64,000 nt of DNA from Mytilus trossulus. Lineage: Eukaryota; Mollusca; Bivalvia; Mytilida; Mytilidae. The position numbers were made by a program, and so were the translations under genes. The notes beneath the pieces were generated by a model. The model did no database searches and was not told the DNA's origin. It saw only the letters and a program-made list of their open reading frames with translations. The stretch is taken from positions 50,485,973 through 50,549,972 of the forward strand of contig NC_086384.1 in assembly GCF_036588685.1 (NCBI RefSeq), written 5' to 3'. Positions within the stretch are counted from its first letter, which is position 1. Each line of letters opens with the position of its first letter. Shown in pieces: positions 23,936 through 36,046 of this stretch.

Positions 23936-26917
23936 ATGTTGTTTTATCAGTCATTGTTTATTTGTATTATTGTTGTCAGTTCTGATGTGTTACCAAATCA
24001 TTGTTATATTTCATTAACTAATAAGGAAGTAAGATGTGACTGCCGCTCAATGAATTTAACACATATACCAACAGATTGTCCATCTAATAAAACAAATTTA
24101 TATTTGTCTATTAATAATCTGGACATTATATCAAGGAAAGCTTTTACTAAATATCCACAGCTTAGGTATCTGGTTTAAGTGATGGTCATGTGACATCAAT
24201 CGACCAATCAGCAATTTAACACAAATTAAAACGAACTGAGTTTATTCAATAATCCAATGAAAACTTTCGTAGGGAATGTATTTGCACCATTAAATAAACA
24301 TCAAGTACTGCATATATCACATGACTTACTGTCAACGTATCCAAGAGAGCCGTTGTCAGATGTTTTACATTTAACAAAAGTGTTTACTTATGGTGGACCG
24401 TCAAATGGATCATTTGAGGAGATATTTTCTGCCATGAAGAGTCTGACGTATTTACATAGAGAAATTCAAATCCATGTTCTGTGTGACTGTATGTTTCATG
24501 TCTTTGATAAAACGCAATTCAAATATCTAGAGATAAAAGTTAAATTAATGACAATAGAAAAAGATACTTTTACACCATTACGATTTCTGTCTAGTCTTGT
24601 TATTCCAAATGCAAGTTTCCTTAAAATGTCAAATATTTTACCAGTTTTGCACGTGTTTGAAAATCGACAAATGGAAGAACTGAATTTAAGGTAGATTCAT
24701 GGTATACCGCCATCTTGGATTGTACAATCACAGTACAAAATCGGTATAGTTATTAGCCTTAATCTGCAAATTTGGAGACAGATTTGCAATTCAATGGTTA
24801 GAATGTTTTTTTCTATTTAAAGAAAACTTGTTAATTAGTTGTATTATACAAATTATTTTAACAAATATACATTTTTTGGGTTTAAAAATCATTTTTTTTC
24901 AAATGAGCCATTTAAGGGGAGATAACTCTTTTAGTACAAAATTTATACTGGGCTAATCGGGAATTTTTTTATTTTTTTTGTACCAAGAAAACAAGTTCGG
25001 TGACACCATGTTTTATTTTTATTTTCTTAAAACATATTATGAAACCTTTCTTCTCACAATTTATTTCAAAATTCTATCTCATGCACCCTTATGTGTTTTT
25101 TCATGAACAAACTAACCAAATTTTGGCAATTTTCAACGACTCATAGCTTATAAAATAGCACGGTGACCCATACTTTTTATTAAATTTTTGAAAAGAGCAT
25201 AGTAAATTCTTCACTTTGGCAAATTATAAAAAAAATCTGTCTCAAAAATTATATACTTGTGATCTACCTTAAACAATAATTTTAGAGTACATGGTAAATT
25301 CGTTATAACAACTGATTTATTTACATATATCGGTAACATTTGTGTAAGGAAATTATCATTGACCTTCAATGGCATAAGAATGATAAATGCCGACGCAGTT
25401 TAGAAGATGAAATACAAACACTGTCTAGAGAGTCTAAACTTAAGTAACAATGACTTTGATTTTCACCAGCTGTTAAAAATATGTTTTTTTAATTTGTTTA
25501 CACATCTGAGGACATTAGATATGTCGGATAACAACAATCAATTAAGTCAAAATAAAGTTAAGAAAGATTGGATTAAACATACACGTGATAATAATGATCG
25601 ATCTGATAATAAATCCTTTAAAATCATTCCCTCATATTATCCTCCAGATATTGTACTATGGTTTCCTTCGACACTTGAAATCTTGAACATATCTTGTATC
25701 AACATAGTAGGGAACCAAATCAACAGCTTTACATTGAAAGGAATAAAAAAAACATGCAAATAATTGATTCAGCATACTCTTCATTGTTTGACTGCAATTA
25801 CACAATAAATGGACTTTAGAACGTGTTTATACTTAATGGTTCACATTTCAAATGCGGACTTTTAAACCACAACCTTCTACAATCTGCTGTCAATTTAAAT
25901 CAGTAGCTAATGCAAAGCTCTTCACTGAGTATTGGCCTAAACGATGATCACCACAGTCAATTCCTCCAAGGACTCAAACGTTTACAGTATATAGATTTTT
26001 GAAGAAATGCATTTGAAGACCGATTCAGAATTTCAACATTTAAAAGTCAACTTGATAGTTTGCAATCTTTGATACTTGAAGGAAATTTATTCACAAGTAT
26101 TCCATTATGTCTGGAAGACTTTAACATATAACGTTTTCTAAATATTAGAAACAACAAGATAGCCTACTTGACAACCTGTATGCACTTGTGCTTCATTAGA
26201 TTTTGTAGAATGGTTATTTACTACTAAAGTAACACTTGCAGCAATGGTTGTTATTCGTGTGTCGGAACCGATGGAAATATTACAACAACAAATACAATTT
26301 ACAATGACATACGAATTGTGAGAATAAGATGTATAACAACAGTTTGGTTATTTTTTTCTGCAACGTTATTCTGTATGCTTCTTTTGTTTATTCTAATTGG
26401 ATATCGTTACAAACTGCACCTACAATACTTTTGTCTATTCATCGGAATGGCCAATCCACTTTTCCGGAGGTCAAAAGGAGAGACACTTGAATATGATGCA
26501 TATGTAGCTTATTGCGATGGCGACTATACATGGGTTAATGGACCTTTGCGCATATTTCTTGAAGAGAGACGAAATTGTAAATTTCTATTAGATAGAGGTC
26601 ATGTTCTTGCTGGATAACATAGACTTTTTGCTTTATACCATGCCATTCCAAAATGCAAAAAGACAGTCTTAGTAATTTCAAAAGAGTTTGTTAACAATGA
26701 TTGGGCATACTATGAAGCTACTGTTGGAATTGAACATTTACTAGGATTACAAGCAAAAATAATTGTAATAAACCTAGAAAATATAACCAAAACAGAAATA
26801 CCGCTATGTGTTCTTCAAATGATGTCATTGGACGCCAGCGACCACATTCGTATAACACACACATTAAATGAAAATAACATTTTCTGGAAATGTTTAGGTC
26901 AAGCAATAAAACGTTAA
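23936..26917 (+). pseudogene. Toll-like receptor pseudogene
   Basis: It aligns throughout with the intact TLR at 32515-34980. 23936-24175 encodes the signal peptide and N-terminal Cys-rich cap. The frame is lost near 24176. 24257-24689 resumes in leucine-rich repeats. A 579-bp MITE interrupts at 24690. 25273-25406 carries stops, 25407-25763 is open again, and 25764-26317 has several breaks. 26318-26614 encodes the membrane segment and the start of the TIR domain. A G-to-T change makes TAA at 26615-26617, exactly after the BB-loop LAG, and the remaining TIR runs in the same frame to TAA at 26915-26917 with its Phe-Trp box 3. Several independent lesions make a functional full-length product very unlikely. 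It lies tail to tail with the intact copy. Confidence 0.92.
24690..25268. mobile_element. piggyBac-like MITE (579 bp) inside the TLR pseudogene
   Basis: TTAA flanks both sides (24686-24689 and 25269-25272). The ends are inverted: GGTAGATTCATGGTATA at the left and the complement of GGTAGATCACAAGTATA at the right. TTAA target duplication is diagnostic of the piggyBac superfamily (established knowledge). There is no coding capacity. It interrupts the LRR region after a stretch equivalent to the intact gene's QMDELDLS. Confidence 0.88.
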
Positions 26918-27179
26918 TGAAAGACAGTGTGGTTATGGCTCTTTTCAATTGATGCTATTCAACAATATTTTTCATTGCACTCATGCTTTGTCAGTGTACA
27001 GCATATGTAAATAAAGTAGACATTTTCTATGTTGTGATGTTATGCTATTGTTTCAGAAAAAGGGAGAAGGTTTGGATCCATTAAAACGTTTAAAACCCGC
27101 TGCAAATGTTTGCACCTGTCCTAAGTCAGGAATCTGATGTACAGTAGTTGTCGTTTGTTTATGTTATATATACGTGTTT

Positions 27180-27410
27180 CTCGTTTCTCGTTTTGTTTAT
27201 ATAGATTAGACCGTTGGTTTTCCCGTTTGAATAGTTTTACACTAGTAATTTTGGGGCCCTTTATAGCTTGTTGTTCGGTGTGAGCCAAGGCTCCGTGTTG
27301 AAGGCCGTACTTTAACCTATAATGGTTTACTTTTTAAATTGTTATTTGGATGGAGAGTTGTCTCATTGGCACTAACACCACATCTTCCTATATCTATTAA
27401 AAACCTGTAC
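27180..27410 (+). repeat. Dispersed repeat family B, copy 2
   Basis: Complement of 16330-16545: GACCGTTGGTTTTCCCGTTT, GGTGTGAGCCAAGGCTCCGT, GGATGGAGAGTTGTCTCATT. The tail reads ACACCACATCTTCCTATATC. Confidence 0.7.
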
Positions 27411-27674
27411 GGTGGTACTGAAGATACGATGACAACTATATTTGTCAAAGGAACAAAAGAAACCTTTGATATTAAAATACGGCTAGATGGGCTTGAAGGT
27501 ATGAGCAACAACTTTCCCATAACAAAAATGTACTACTAAAATTTGCTTTACCAAGATGATTTTATGTTTAAACGGGAAGAAAACAAAGAATATTTTCGTC
27601 TTCATTAGACTCATCATTGTCGGTAAATCGCTTATATATACTTTGACTAAAAACGTTGCTTGAAACGACATAGG

Positions 27675-27905
27675 GCGTCTCATTGGGGGGTCCGATCCCG
27701 GATCCCGCTTACTGTTTTGTCAGATTCCTGTATCCCGCTTACACTATGTACGTAAGCAATTCTCATTTTTTTGTCATTTCCCAGGTCCCGCAAGACTCCA
27801 TTTCCCATTTTCACGCCACAATAATTTGACTTTCACGTGTCACGCTTACAAAAAATCGGCAATCCCGCGTCACGCTTAGACCCCAATGAGACCCACGACA
27901 TATTT
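27675..27905 (+). mobile_element. MITE family M, copy 2 (about 230 bp)
   Basis: The left end CGTCTCATTGGGGGGTC and right end GACCCCAATGAGACCC are inverted. The body has GATCCCGCTTACTGTTTTGT and CTTTCACGTGTCACGCTTAC. A third copy is inverted at 61590-61800 and a degraded one is at 16100-16250. Confidence 0.75.
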
Positions 27906-28194
27906 TGGTCAATATACGTGAATTTGATTATCTTGTAACGTGACATCACACGTAACTTTCTTTGCAAATGTATCGAGACTATGTTAACCTGCTTATTAAA
28001 ATGTAACACAAAAGTAAACCTTGAATAAACTGACTATTTATGCAAAGACTAATTCCTTGATCTTATCTCATGTTTTATTTTTTTGGAATTTGGCGTCTAT
28101 GATGCAGGTAGTTCCAGACAAGTGCTTCAGACACAACCTATTTTTGAAGTTTTCCTTTCATTCATATAAATTCTATATAACTAGTTACAACAGT

Positions 28195-28435
28195 TATCAA
28201 GGGTACCAGGATTACAATGTAATACGCCATACGCGCTTTTCGTCTTCATTAGACTCATCAGTGACGCTCAGATCAAAATAGTTTTATAGCCAATTAAGCA
28301 CAAAGTTGAAGAGCATTGCGGACCCAAAATTCCAAAATACGGCAAAGGTAATATATTCCTGGGATAATAAAGTCCTTAGATTTTTTTGTTACAGGAAATT
28401 TATAAATATATACAAATAATTGTATTTAGATGAAA
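28195..28435 (-). repeat. Relative of the 357-bp-period repeat, reverse orientation
   Basis: ACCAGGATTACAATGTAATA, then TTAGACTCATCAGTGACGCT and AAGTTGAAGAGCATTG run in the complementary order of 22401-22893. 27585-27620 has a small related scrap. Confidence 0.65.
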
Positions 28436-29114
28436 AAATACTATTTCACATAATTTTGTCAAACAGACATGCTTGATTGTATGCTTATTATGTATATGAT
28501 ACAAACCATATCTGCTTTTTTTAAAGATTTAATAATTTTTACATTTGAAAAAGAAGTAGCTATATTGCATTCAATACAAGGTCAGAAATTTATGTGAATT
28601 AAAGCGATATTCTTTGTTTTCTTCCCGTTTAAATACCACTTTCGTATAGCAATATTCAGATAAAATATCTTACTCATTAAACATTACCTTATTCATCAGG
28701 TAAACACGTACGAACTATTTGAAGTAAATGTTAAAATGAATGACACCTTTTCAATACACACATAATTTGAATTTTTTCCGTTTTAACTGCTCCTCTTTTC
28801 CTCCTTTATGTATTACAAAAGTAAATGTGAATTAACTTATTCTAACAGTTTAATTGTTTTGTGCAGTGTGATAAATACAAATGTGCAACGCGAATATTAT
28901 TTTGTGTATTTAAATTAATGATCTTCCATAACCAAAGGATGTTATTTTATAGTTATTGATACTGTCTAAAATTGTATTATATGCTTTAGAAGAATAAAAA
29001 AACTTACGGTCTATTGTAGAACATCACAAAAAGTCTTTCTATTTATATAGGCACTTCACGTTCTGCGGACTCGCTCGCTAAAAATTGTTGGAAACATTAA
29101 CATCAAGTTTCGTT
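28436..29114. other. No gene
   Basis: AT-rich, nothing recognised. Confidence 0.4.
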
Positions 29115-29585
29115 ATTGAATAGTTGTCAAAGGTACAAGGATTATAAAAAGTAAAATCACAAAAATACTGAACTCAGAGGAAAATCAATTAAGAAAGTCC
29201 ATAATACATGGCAAAATCAAATAACAAAACGAATCAAAAACGATTGGACAAGAACTGTCATATTCCAGACTTGGTACAGGCATTTTCAAATGTAGAAAAT
29301 GGTGAATTAGTACGCCAGATGCGCGTTTCCTCTACATAAGACTCATCAGTGGCACTCATATCAAAATATTTATAAAGCCAAACAAAAACAAAGTTGAAGA
29401 GCATTGAGGATCAAAAATTCCAAAAAGTGGTGCCATATACGGACTAGGTAATCAATACCTGGGATAAGAATATCCTTAGTTTTTCGTAAAATTTAATGTT
29501 TTGTAAACAGGAAATTTATAAAAAATGACCACATTATTGATATTCAGGTCAACACCGAAATGTTGACTACTGGGCTAAAAACTTA
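29115..29585 (-). repeat. Two adjoining dispersed repeats (family with TGTCATATTCCAGACTTGG, and 357-bp relative)
   Basis: 29150-29310 matches the family at 45840-46120. 29311-29585 carries AGTACGCCAGATGCGCGTTT, ACATAAGACTCATCAGTGGC and TCAACACCGAAATGTTGACT, the reverse complement of the 22401-22757 order. Confidence 0.65.
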
Positions 29586-31945
29586 CGCAAGTATTGCTGC
29601 ATTTAAGATGAGTCAACCACTTACTATTTCAAATGTCCTTCTTCGGACTCCAACTCACAGGCTTTTAGTAATTTCAATAGTCGAGGATGAAAAATTATTC
29701 ATTAACTTCTTTTCACCTTTAAGTTTTGTTAGGTAATAAATGTATATCATTCCTGAAAAAATGTGTTGCATTTCGAATTCGCTTGCTCTCATCAATAAAT
29801 GTGATAAATTGTCAAAAGAACAAAATATTATCATGGATGGCTTTAGTACAATATATATGACGAACATGAAAATAGTGGACCTTACTTTCTTTTTTTATCG
29901 AAAAAGTAGTATGATTGCCAAAAACTTATTAAGGAGACTCGAGGGTACAACAAATTCAGAAACAATTTTAACATTATTGTTTTCATTAAAAAAAATATTT
30001 ATTACACTTTTAGTTGTAACTTTATAACATAATACTAAAATCAACCAAAAAGATCGATTCGGTTTGGCTCTAGATTGCTTTTAAGATATTTTTATCATTG
30101 AAAAAAGCATTAAAGGATTTGCCTTTGGTGCAAACATGCCATTTGTTTACATTAAAATTGAAATATCTTTTTTAACTCATCGGTGATATATATATATTTT
30201 TTATTTTTTTAAATAAGCTGTACTTAAACTAAACAATTGTAAACTTTTAACGATTTCTGTAATTGAGTTTTTTTTTTATTTCGCTCTTAGTTCATGCATG
30301 CTTTTTTCGAAGGCAGATTATGTGCTTAAATGAACGGTGACCCCACTACTTTATTTTATTTTTCTACTATAATTATATGATAAAGTTCATAATTGGAAAA
30401 ATAGTAAAAAACATGAATTTATACCGACAAGCCCCGTTTAGACCGTGAACGACCAAATACAAGTTAGGAACAGAAGATGCACGTATACTCATTAGCAAGA
30501 AGCAAATCAACAAAATAACACCCAGTGCAGATCTAACAGAACTCGCAGTTACTGACAGCTAGTTCATAGACAATAACATGTTTATGTCATTAATATCCAT
30601 TAACAATCACTTAAATAGCATCATTCGTCATAGATCTCATTAATACCAGACGAATTTTTGAGGAATAGAATATATCAGGGTTTTTCATCTATCTTGCATG
30701 TTTATTTCTTTCTTTATATTTCTCATTATAATGTTGATAATATAAGACAATATCAGGCCTCTCATGAAGGTCTACAACTGGTTACAGAAGAAAGATTTAA
30801 GTAATACAGCAAATGCCTACACTTTGATGGGAATTTCTTACTTTGTTTCATGTTGAATGCTCGTTAACGTTTTTCAAAGCCCTCGAAACTTCCCCTATTG
30901 GCCCATCGCACTTAAGCGTGATATACTGTCCTACAGTACTTAAGCAACCAAACAACCATCGAATTTTAGCGTGAGACAACGCCATACTTGAGCGTAGACC
31001 ATTGCACTTTACCGTAGCCATCGCGCTTTAGAGTCCTTCATATACTTGTATAATATGTATTGCTGTAACTTATGTAATCTGTTGATGTATAGGGTAGCTT
31101 AATTTTGGAACATTAAATCTTAAAATACCACATAACAGATAGTCATTTTATGTTAAAAAAAATGTGTATTTTATTCTTTATTGAAAATTGTATCATTGAT
31201 GTACAAATGTATACTCCTTAAACTACAATTACTCAATCTTTTGTAAGCAAACTATTTAAAAAATCTACATATACATGTTATACATTACAGTAAAAATATA
31301 GAAAAGCGGGTCTTGGCCTTTTATGGTTTACTTTTAAATCAAAAGATGAAACCAACACGTTTAATAAGTTAATGCGTTCGAAGCGCTTTTCTTGATTTAC
31401 CTTTATCAGGAACGCTCAAAGCCAAATATTTGCCTTCCCATCCCTTTACACAAAACAATGCAGTTTCATTATAAATTCAAGTATAAAAACAGTAATGGCT
31501 ATTTAGAATATTGCTTCAAATAATCCAAATGATATGTGGATTGTTATTTAAAGTACGTGCTCTTGGATCTAATAAAAAGACACAGCCGTTACAGTTTTAA
31601 ATAGAAGAAGTTTTATTTATTTATGCATTTAAAGTGTGTCACTCCTTCTTATCTTTATTTCGATTTATTCGAATTCTTTTACCTGTTAAGATAAGTTATT
31701 TTATACGAAATAGATTTGGGTATATTGAAGTGGTATTTAAAATGAAAGAAAACCGTTATCGTTTAAATGCACATAAACTTTACTATTGCATGCAACGTTG
31801 TCACATCCTGTTAGAATATTTAATTTATATTGAACACAATACACATGGGTTGCATGCGTCACGGTACAAGGAAATTATATCAAAAACATATTTTACAAAA
31901 TAGTTTCACATTTTTTAATGACAGTCACGTGATGTTTGTTTATTT
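29586..31945. other. No gene; a small degenerate repeat at 30895-31030
   Basis: Around 30895-31030 the text CATCGCACTTAAGCGTG, CATCGAATTTTAGCGTGAG, CATACTTGAGCGTAG and CATCGCGCTTTAGAG repeats about every 30 bases. The rest shows nothing. Confidence 0.4.
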
Positions 31946-31951
31946 TTTAAC

Positions 31952-32204
31952 GTTGGGTACTTCAATATTGGTGATTGATGCGTTGAATTATGGTACTTCC
32001 TATTTTCCTTTTTCGTTGGGTACTTGAATGTTGGTGATTGATGCGTTGAATTGTGGTACTTCTTCTTTTCCCTTTTTGTTAGGTACTTGGATTTTGGTGA
32101 TTGATGCATTGAATTTTGGTACTTCCTCTTTTCCTTTTTCGTTGGGTACTTTGATGTTGGTGATTGATGCATTGAATTTTGGTACTTCCTCTTTCCTTTT
32201 TCGT
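31952..32204 (-). repeat. 63-bp minisatellite, four copies, downstream of the intact TLR
   Basis: GTTGGGTACTT-type starts occur at 31952, 32015, 32078 and 32141, exactly 63 bp apart. Because 63 is divisible by three, the frame stays open through the array. The minus strand (32172-31915) reads a 21-residue repeat with KKYHNSTHQSPTFKYPTK-like units, and the plus strand is open too. The array lies about 310 bp past the TLR stop. A minus-strand AATAAA at 31944-31939 could place it in the TLR 3' untranslated region. Confidence 0.85.
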
Positions 32205-32514
32205 GACTTGATAAATAATAGTTATACTTCCAAATAAATGTAAAATTTAACTCAAAATGATTTAAAAAATATTCGACATTTGTTTTTCTTAGGGGTTGGT
32301 GTTTTCCAGAGGTGAGGTGAAAGTATGACCATTTTAGTCATAGGGTCCACATGAACCTTAAACAAAATGTAATATATTAATGTCTTTCTCTTATTCTTTT
32401 CTAAAACAAAGCTCAATCATTTAGATATCCCAGAATATTCAATGGAATAAGTTTAAATTTGAAAATTGTTTTGTATTATAATTTTATCATTTATAAATGA
32501 CAAAGTTGTTATCA

Positions 32515-34980
32515 CTACCGTTCCATGGCTTTATCCAAACATTTCCAGAAAATGTTATTTTCATTAAATGTGTCTGTTTTACGAATGTGGTCATTGGCAT
32601 CCAATGCCATCATTTGAAGAACACATTGCGGTATTTCTGTTTTTGTTATATTTTCCAGGTTTATAACAATTATTCTTGCTTGTAATCCTAGAAAATGTTC
32701 AATTCCGACAGTAGCTTCATAGTATGCCCAATCATTGTTAACAAACTCTTTTGAAATCACTAAGATTATCTTTTTGCATTTTGGAATTGAATTGTTTAAA
32801 GCAAAAAGTCTATGTTCTCCAGCAAGGACATCTCCTCTATCTAACAAAAGAAGTTTGTAATTCCGTCTCTCTTCGAGAAATAAGCGCAAAGGTCCATATA
32901 CCCATTTATAGTCTCCATCGCAATAAGCTACATATGCATCATATTCAAGTGATTCTTCTTTTGACTTCCGGAAAAGTGGATTTGCCATTCCGATAAATAA
33001 ACAAAAGTATTGTAGGTGCAATTTGTAACGATATCCAATTAGAATGAATAAAAGAAGAACACTGAATAAAGTTGCAGAAAAAATTAACCATACTGTAGTA
33101 ATACATCTTATTCTCAAAATTCGCAAGTGATTGTAGACGATATTTGTTGTTGTAATATTTCCATCGTTTCCGACGCACGAATAACTACCATTGCTGTCAA
33201 GTTTTATTTTTGTAGTAAATAGCCATTCAACAAAATCTAATGAAGCACAAGTACAAACAAGGGGGTTTCCCTCTAATAAGACTGTCATTGTTTCATTTGA
33301 TTTTTCAAATAGCACTTCAATCGCGTCAGTTTCTTCAGTTGTCAAATACGCTATTTTGTTGTTTCTGATGTTTAGGAAACTAAGACGGTTCAAGTCTTCT
33401 AGATTCAAGGGAATACTTGTGAAAAAATTTCCTTCAAGTATCAAACATTGTAAACTGTCAAATTGACTTTTAAATGTTGAAGTTCTGAACTGGTCTTCGA
33501 ATGCATTTCTTGAAAAGTCTATATACTGCAAATGTTTGAGTCCTTCGAGGAATTTACCTTGGTAATCCTCTTTAAAACCAACACTTAGTGAAGAACTTTG
33601 CATTATTAACTGTTCCAAATTGACGGCAGATTGCAGAAGGTTGTGATTTAAAAGTTCGCATTTGAAATGTGAAACATTAAGTATTACCACGTTCTGAAGT
33701 CCATTGAATGTGTAATTGCAGTCTGCAAGTGATGTGTACGTCAAATCTATTATTTTTAAATGTGGGATACCCTTGAAAGTTATACTGTTTATGATGCCAA
33801 AACCATGGGCAATTAAAAAGGAGGCGTTAAAGAATTCGAGAGAAGAAGGAAGTCTTATTGCGTAATCTTTTGGCGTGTCAATTTTAAGACCATGGTATCT
33901 CGTTCGTCTAGAACTGTCACTCTTTTGTTTTTGAATATTTTGAATAAAGTTACCAGTAATTGAAGATATGTCTATTCTCTTGATATTGATAAAGTAATTG
34001 AAATATAGAAAGATATATTCCTGGTGAAAATCAAATTTATTGTCACTTAAATTTAAATTCTCAAGACAGTTTCTATATTTCATTTTCTGGAAGGCGGATG
34101 CATCTATAAGCCTGATACCGTTGTCTCTTAAAGATAATCGTTTTACGCATATGTTACCGATATATGCAAATAGATCAGCCGAAATAACGTATTCACCATA
34201 ACTTTTGAAATTATTGCTCAAATCCAATTCATCCATCTGTCGATTTTCAAACACGTGTAAAGCTTGTAATGTATTTGATAATTTCGAGAATCTTTGACCA
34301 CGCGTAATAAGACTAGAAAGTACTTCTAACGGTGCGAAAGTATCGATTTCTATTTCCCGTATACTGCCATTGATACTTAGATAATTTAATGGAATCCTTT
34401 TAAATGTATCAAATGTATAGTTATGTATAACATAACCTTCATAATTGCAATGGAAATAATGAAGATTTATCATGGCAGAAAATATCTCCGCGAATGATGC
34501 ATTTGACGGTCCACCATAAGTAAACACCTTTGTTAAATTCAAAACATCGGACCAAGACTCTCTTGGATACGTTGACAGTAAGTCGTGTGATATATGAAGT
34601 ACTTGAAGTTCATCTAGTGGTGCAAATATATTCCCTCGAAACGTTTTCATTGGATTATCGAATAAATTCAGTTCGGTTAAATGTGTCAATTTGTCAAAAG
34701 CTGATTTGTCTATTGCACTTATATTACAGCTGCTCATATCCAGATATCTTAGCTGTGTATATCTAGTAAATATTTCCTTACCTAGACTATTAAGGGTATT
34801 TTTCATCAGAAGCAAATCAGTTGTGTTTCTTGGACATTCTGCCGGTATGAATGTTACATTCCTTGAACTACAATCACATCGTATTTCATTCACACGTATT
34901 TTAATATCACAATGTCTTGAATAAACAAACGAAAGAATACAGTTAACACAAAGAAAGAATAAACGTTGTAGTATCATCAT
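32515..34980 (-). CDS. Toll-like receptor (821 aa, single exon)
   Basis: ATG at 34980-34978; TAG at 32517-32515. A hydrophobic signal peptide covers residues 1 to about 22. A Cys-rich N-terminal cap follows (CDIKIRVNEIRCDC), then many leucine-rich repeats (LTELNLFDNPMKTF, LENLNLSDNKFDF, LQYIDFSRNAFEDQF and others) to about 570. The C-terminal cap has Cys 576, 578, 602 and 626. A single membrane span is at about 627-649. The cytoplasmic TIR domain is at 679-821, with box 1 EYDAYVAYCDGD and box 3 Phe-Trp at 811-812. The BB loop reads DRGDVLAGE (714-722), with Ala 720 where most TLRs have Pro. TLRs sense microbial or endogenous ligands and signal through TIR adaptors such as MyD88; the ligand here is unknown. 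The gene is uninterrupted and has a broken paralogue facing it at 23936-26917. The single cysteine cluster agrees with the vertebrate-type (sccTLR) class. Confidence 0.95.
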   Translation of the reverse strand: MMILQRLFFLCVNCILSFVYSRHCDIKIRVNEIRCDCSSRNVTFIPAECPRNTTDLLLMKNTLNSLGKEIFTRYTQLRYLDMSSCNISAIDKSAFDKLTHLTELNLFDNPMKTFRGNIFAPLDELQVLHISHDLLSTYPRESWSDVLNLTKVFTYGGPSNASFAEIFSAMINLHYFHCNYEGYVIHNYTFDTFKRIPLNYLSINGSIREIEIDTFAPLEVLSSLITRGQRFSKLSNTLQALHVFENRQMDELDLSNNFKSYGEYVISADLFAYIGNICVKRLSLRDNGIRLIDASAFQKMKYRNCLENLNLSDNKFDFHQEYIFLYFNYFINIKRIDISSITGNFIQNIQKQKSDSSRRTRYHGLKIDTPKDYAIRLPSSLEFFNASFLIAHGFGIINSITFKGIPHLKIIDLTYTSLADCNYTFNGLQNVVILNVSHFKCELLNHNLLQSAVNLEQLIMQSSSLSVGFKEDYQGKFLEGLKHLQYIDFSRNAFEDQFRTSTFKSQFDSLQCLILEGNFFTSIPLNLEDLNRLSFLNIRNNKIAYLTTEETDAIEVLFEKSNETMTVLLEGNPLVCTCASLDFVEWLFTTKIKLDSNGSYSCVGNDGNITTTNIVYNHLRILRIRCITTVWLIFSATLFSVLLLFILIGYRYKLHLQYFCLFIGMANPLFRKSKEESLEYDAYVAYCDGDYKWVYGPLRLFLEERRNYKLLLLDRGDVLAGEHRLFALNNSIPKCKKIILVISKEFVNNDWAYYEATVGIEHFLGLQARIIVINLENITKTEIPQCVLQMMALDANDHIRKTDTFNENNIFWKCLDKAMER

Positions 34981-35729
34981 TTTTAAATCAACAGTAAATC
35001 GTTAACATTTTATATCCCTATTTTTGAGTACATAACCACAAAATTAAGCGCTCCTATCATTAAACATTATAACATTTAATACAGATTTCCAAAACGGATC
35101 CAACCAAGCGAAAATCAGCATAATTAAATATATAATGTTAAAAACATGAAGTTTGTTGTTGATATGTTACTAAGGTGATAATTGTTTGGCGGAAGATACA
35201 CAGGAAGTACGGACGATTACATGAAATAGATATTCCAACTACCTGATACATCCTCATTTTATTGTCGGTTTATCTAACATTTTTTAAAAGTAATTAATAT
35301 ACCATAAAACGGATTGTAATCAAATCACGTGACACGATTTTTAAAGATTCACTCACACGGTGCAACACCCTACTACCTGACACACTTAAATTTATTATAA
35401 CGTCAATTTCTTTAACAGTTTGAAAATATATACAACATTAAAATATCAAATATTTGTGTATAAACCTAAACGTCAAGAAAATTAAGAAATCGGTTTTTGA
35501 AATGGAATCTAAAGACAGAAAGAGGCTACCGAAACATTATCTGCCTCTTTCTGTTTTTAAAATGTGTGTTTGAAAAAATATCAATTATAAAAAAAAGACA
35601 CAAAAGACGAGACAATTCTTCAAAGATCTTTTATATCAGAAATAAACTGAAACCATTTAATCTATCATAACACATGTATAGAAATATGTTTAATATTTGT
35701 CACGTCAAGGCCTTTATACCACATCTTCC
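34981..35729. other. TLR upstream flank, nothing called
   Basis: AT-rich sequence upstream of the TLR start. No TATA box or splice site can be assigned reliably, so whether a 5' untranslated exon exists is open. Confidence 0.4.
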
Positions 35730-36045
35730 TTTTTAATTTCTTAAGTCGAAAATCAACTGACAACGACATGGCTAAACAAGAAAAACAAATATACAACAAC
35801 AGTACACAAAACCCAACATATATAACCAAAGACTAACCAACACAAACCTCATATTTATCTGGTGCTTATCTAAGGGGCTCCTAAAGGGTCTGCAAATCTT
35901 GCTCCATATGTTGCTCGTATTCTATTTATCACATCAATACAAATCTGGTGATTATTTTAATTGGATATGTCACGTTGTGAACATATCCGTGTATCTGCAG
36001 TACAAACCCGGAGAAGATATTTGAATTTTTGTGTCATTGTGTTAA
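35730..36045 (-). mobile_element. 3' fragment of the YIDD reverse-transcriptase element, reverse
   Basis: AATCAACTGACAACGACATG, ACAGTACACAAAACCCAAC and CTTATCTAAGGGGCTCCTAA follow the complementary order of the element's 3' region; well diverged. Confidence 0.45.
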
Positions 36046-36046
36046 A

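Noticed and set aside
32515-34980. Shadow frames on the plus strand across the TLR gene
   Set aside because: They are antisense readings of the LRR and TIR coding sequence.
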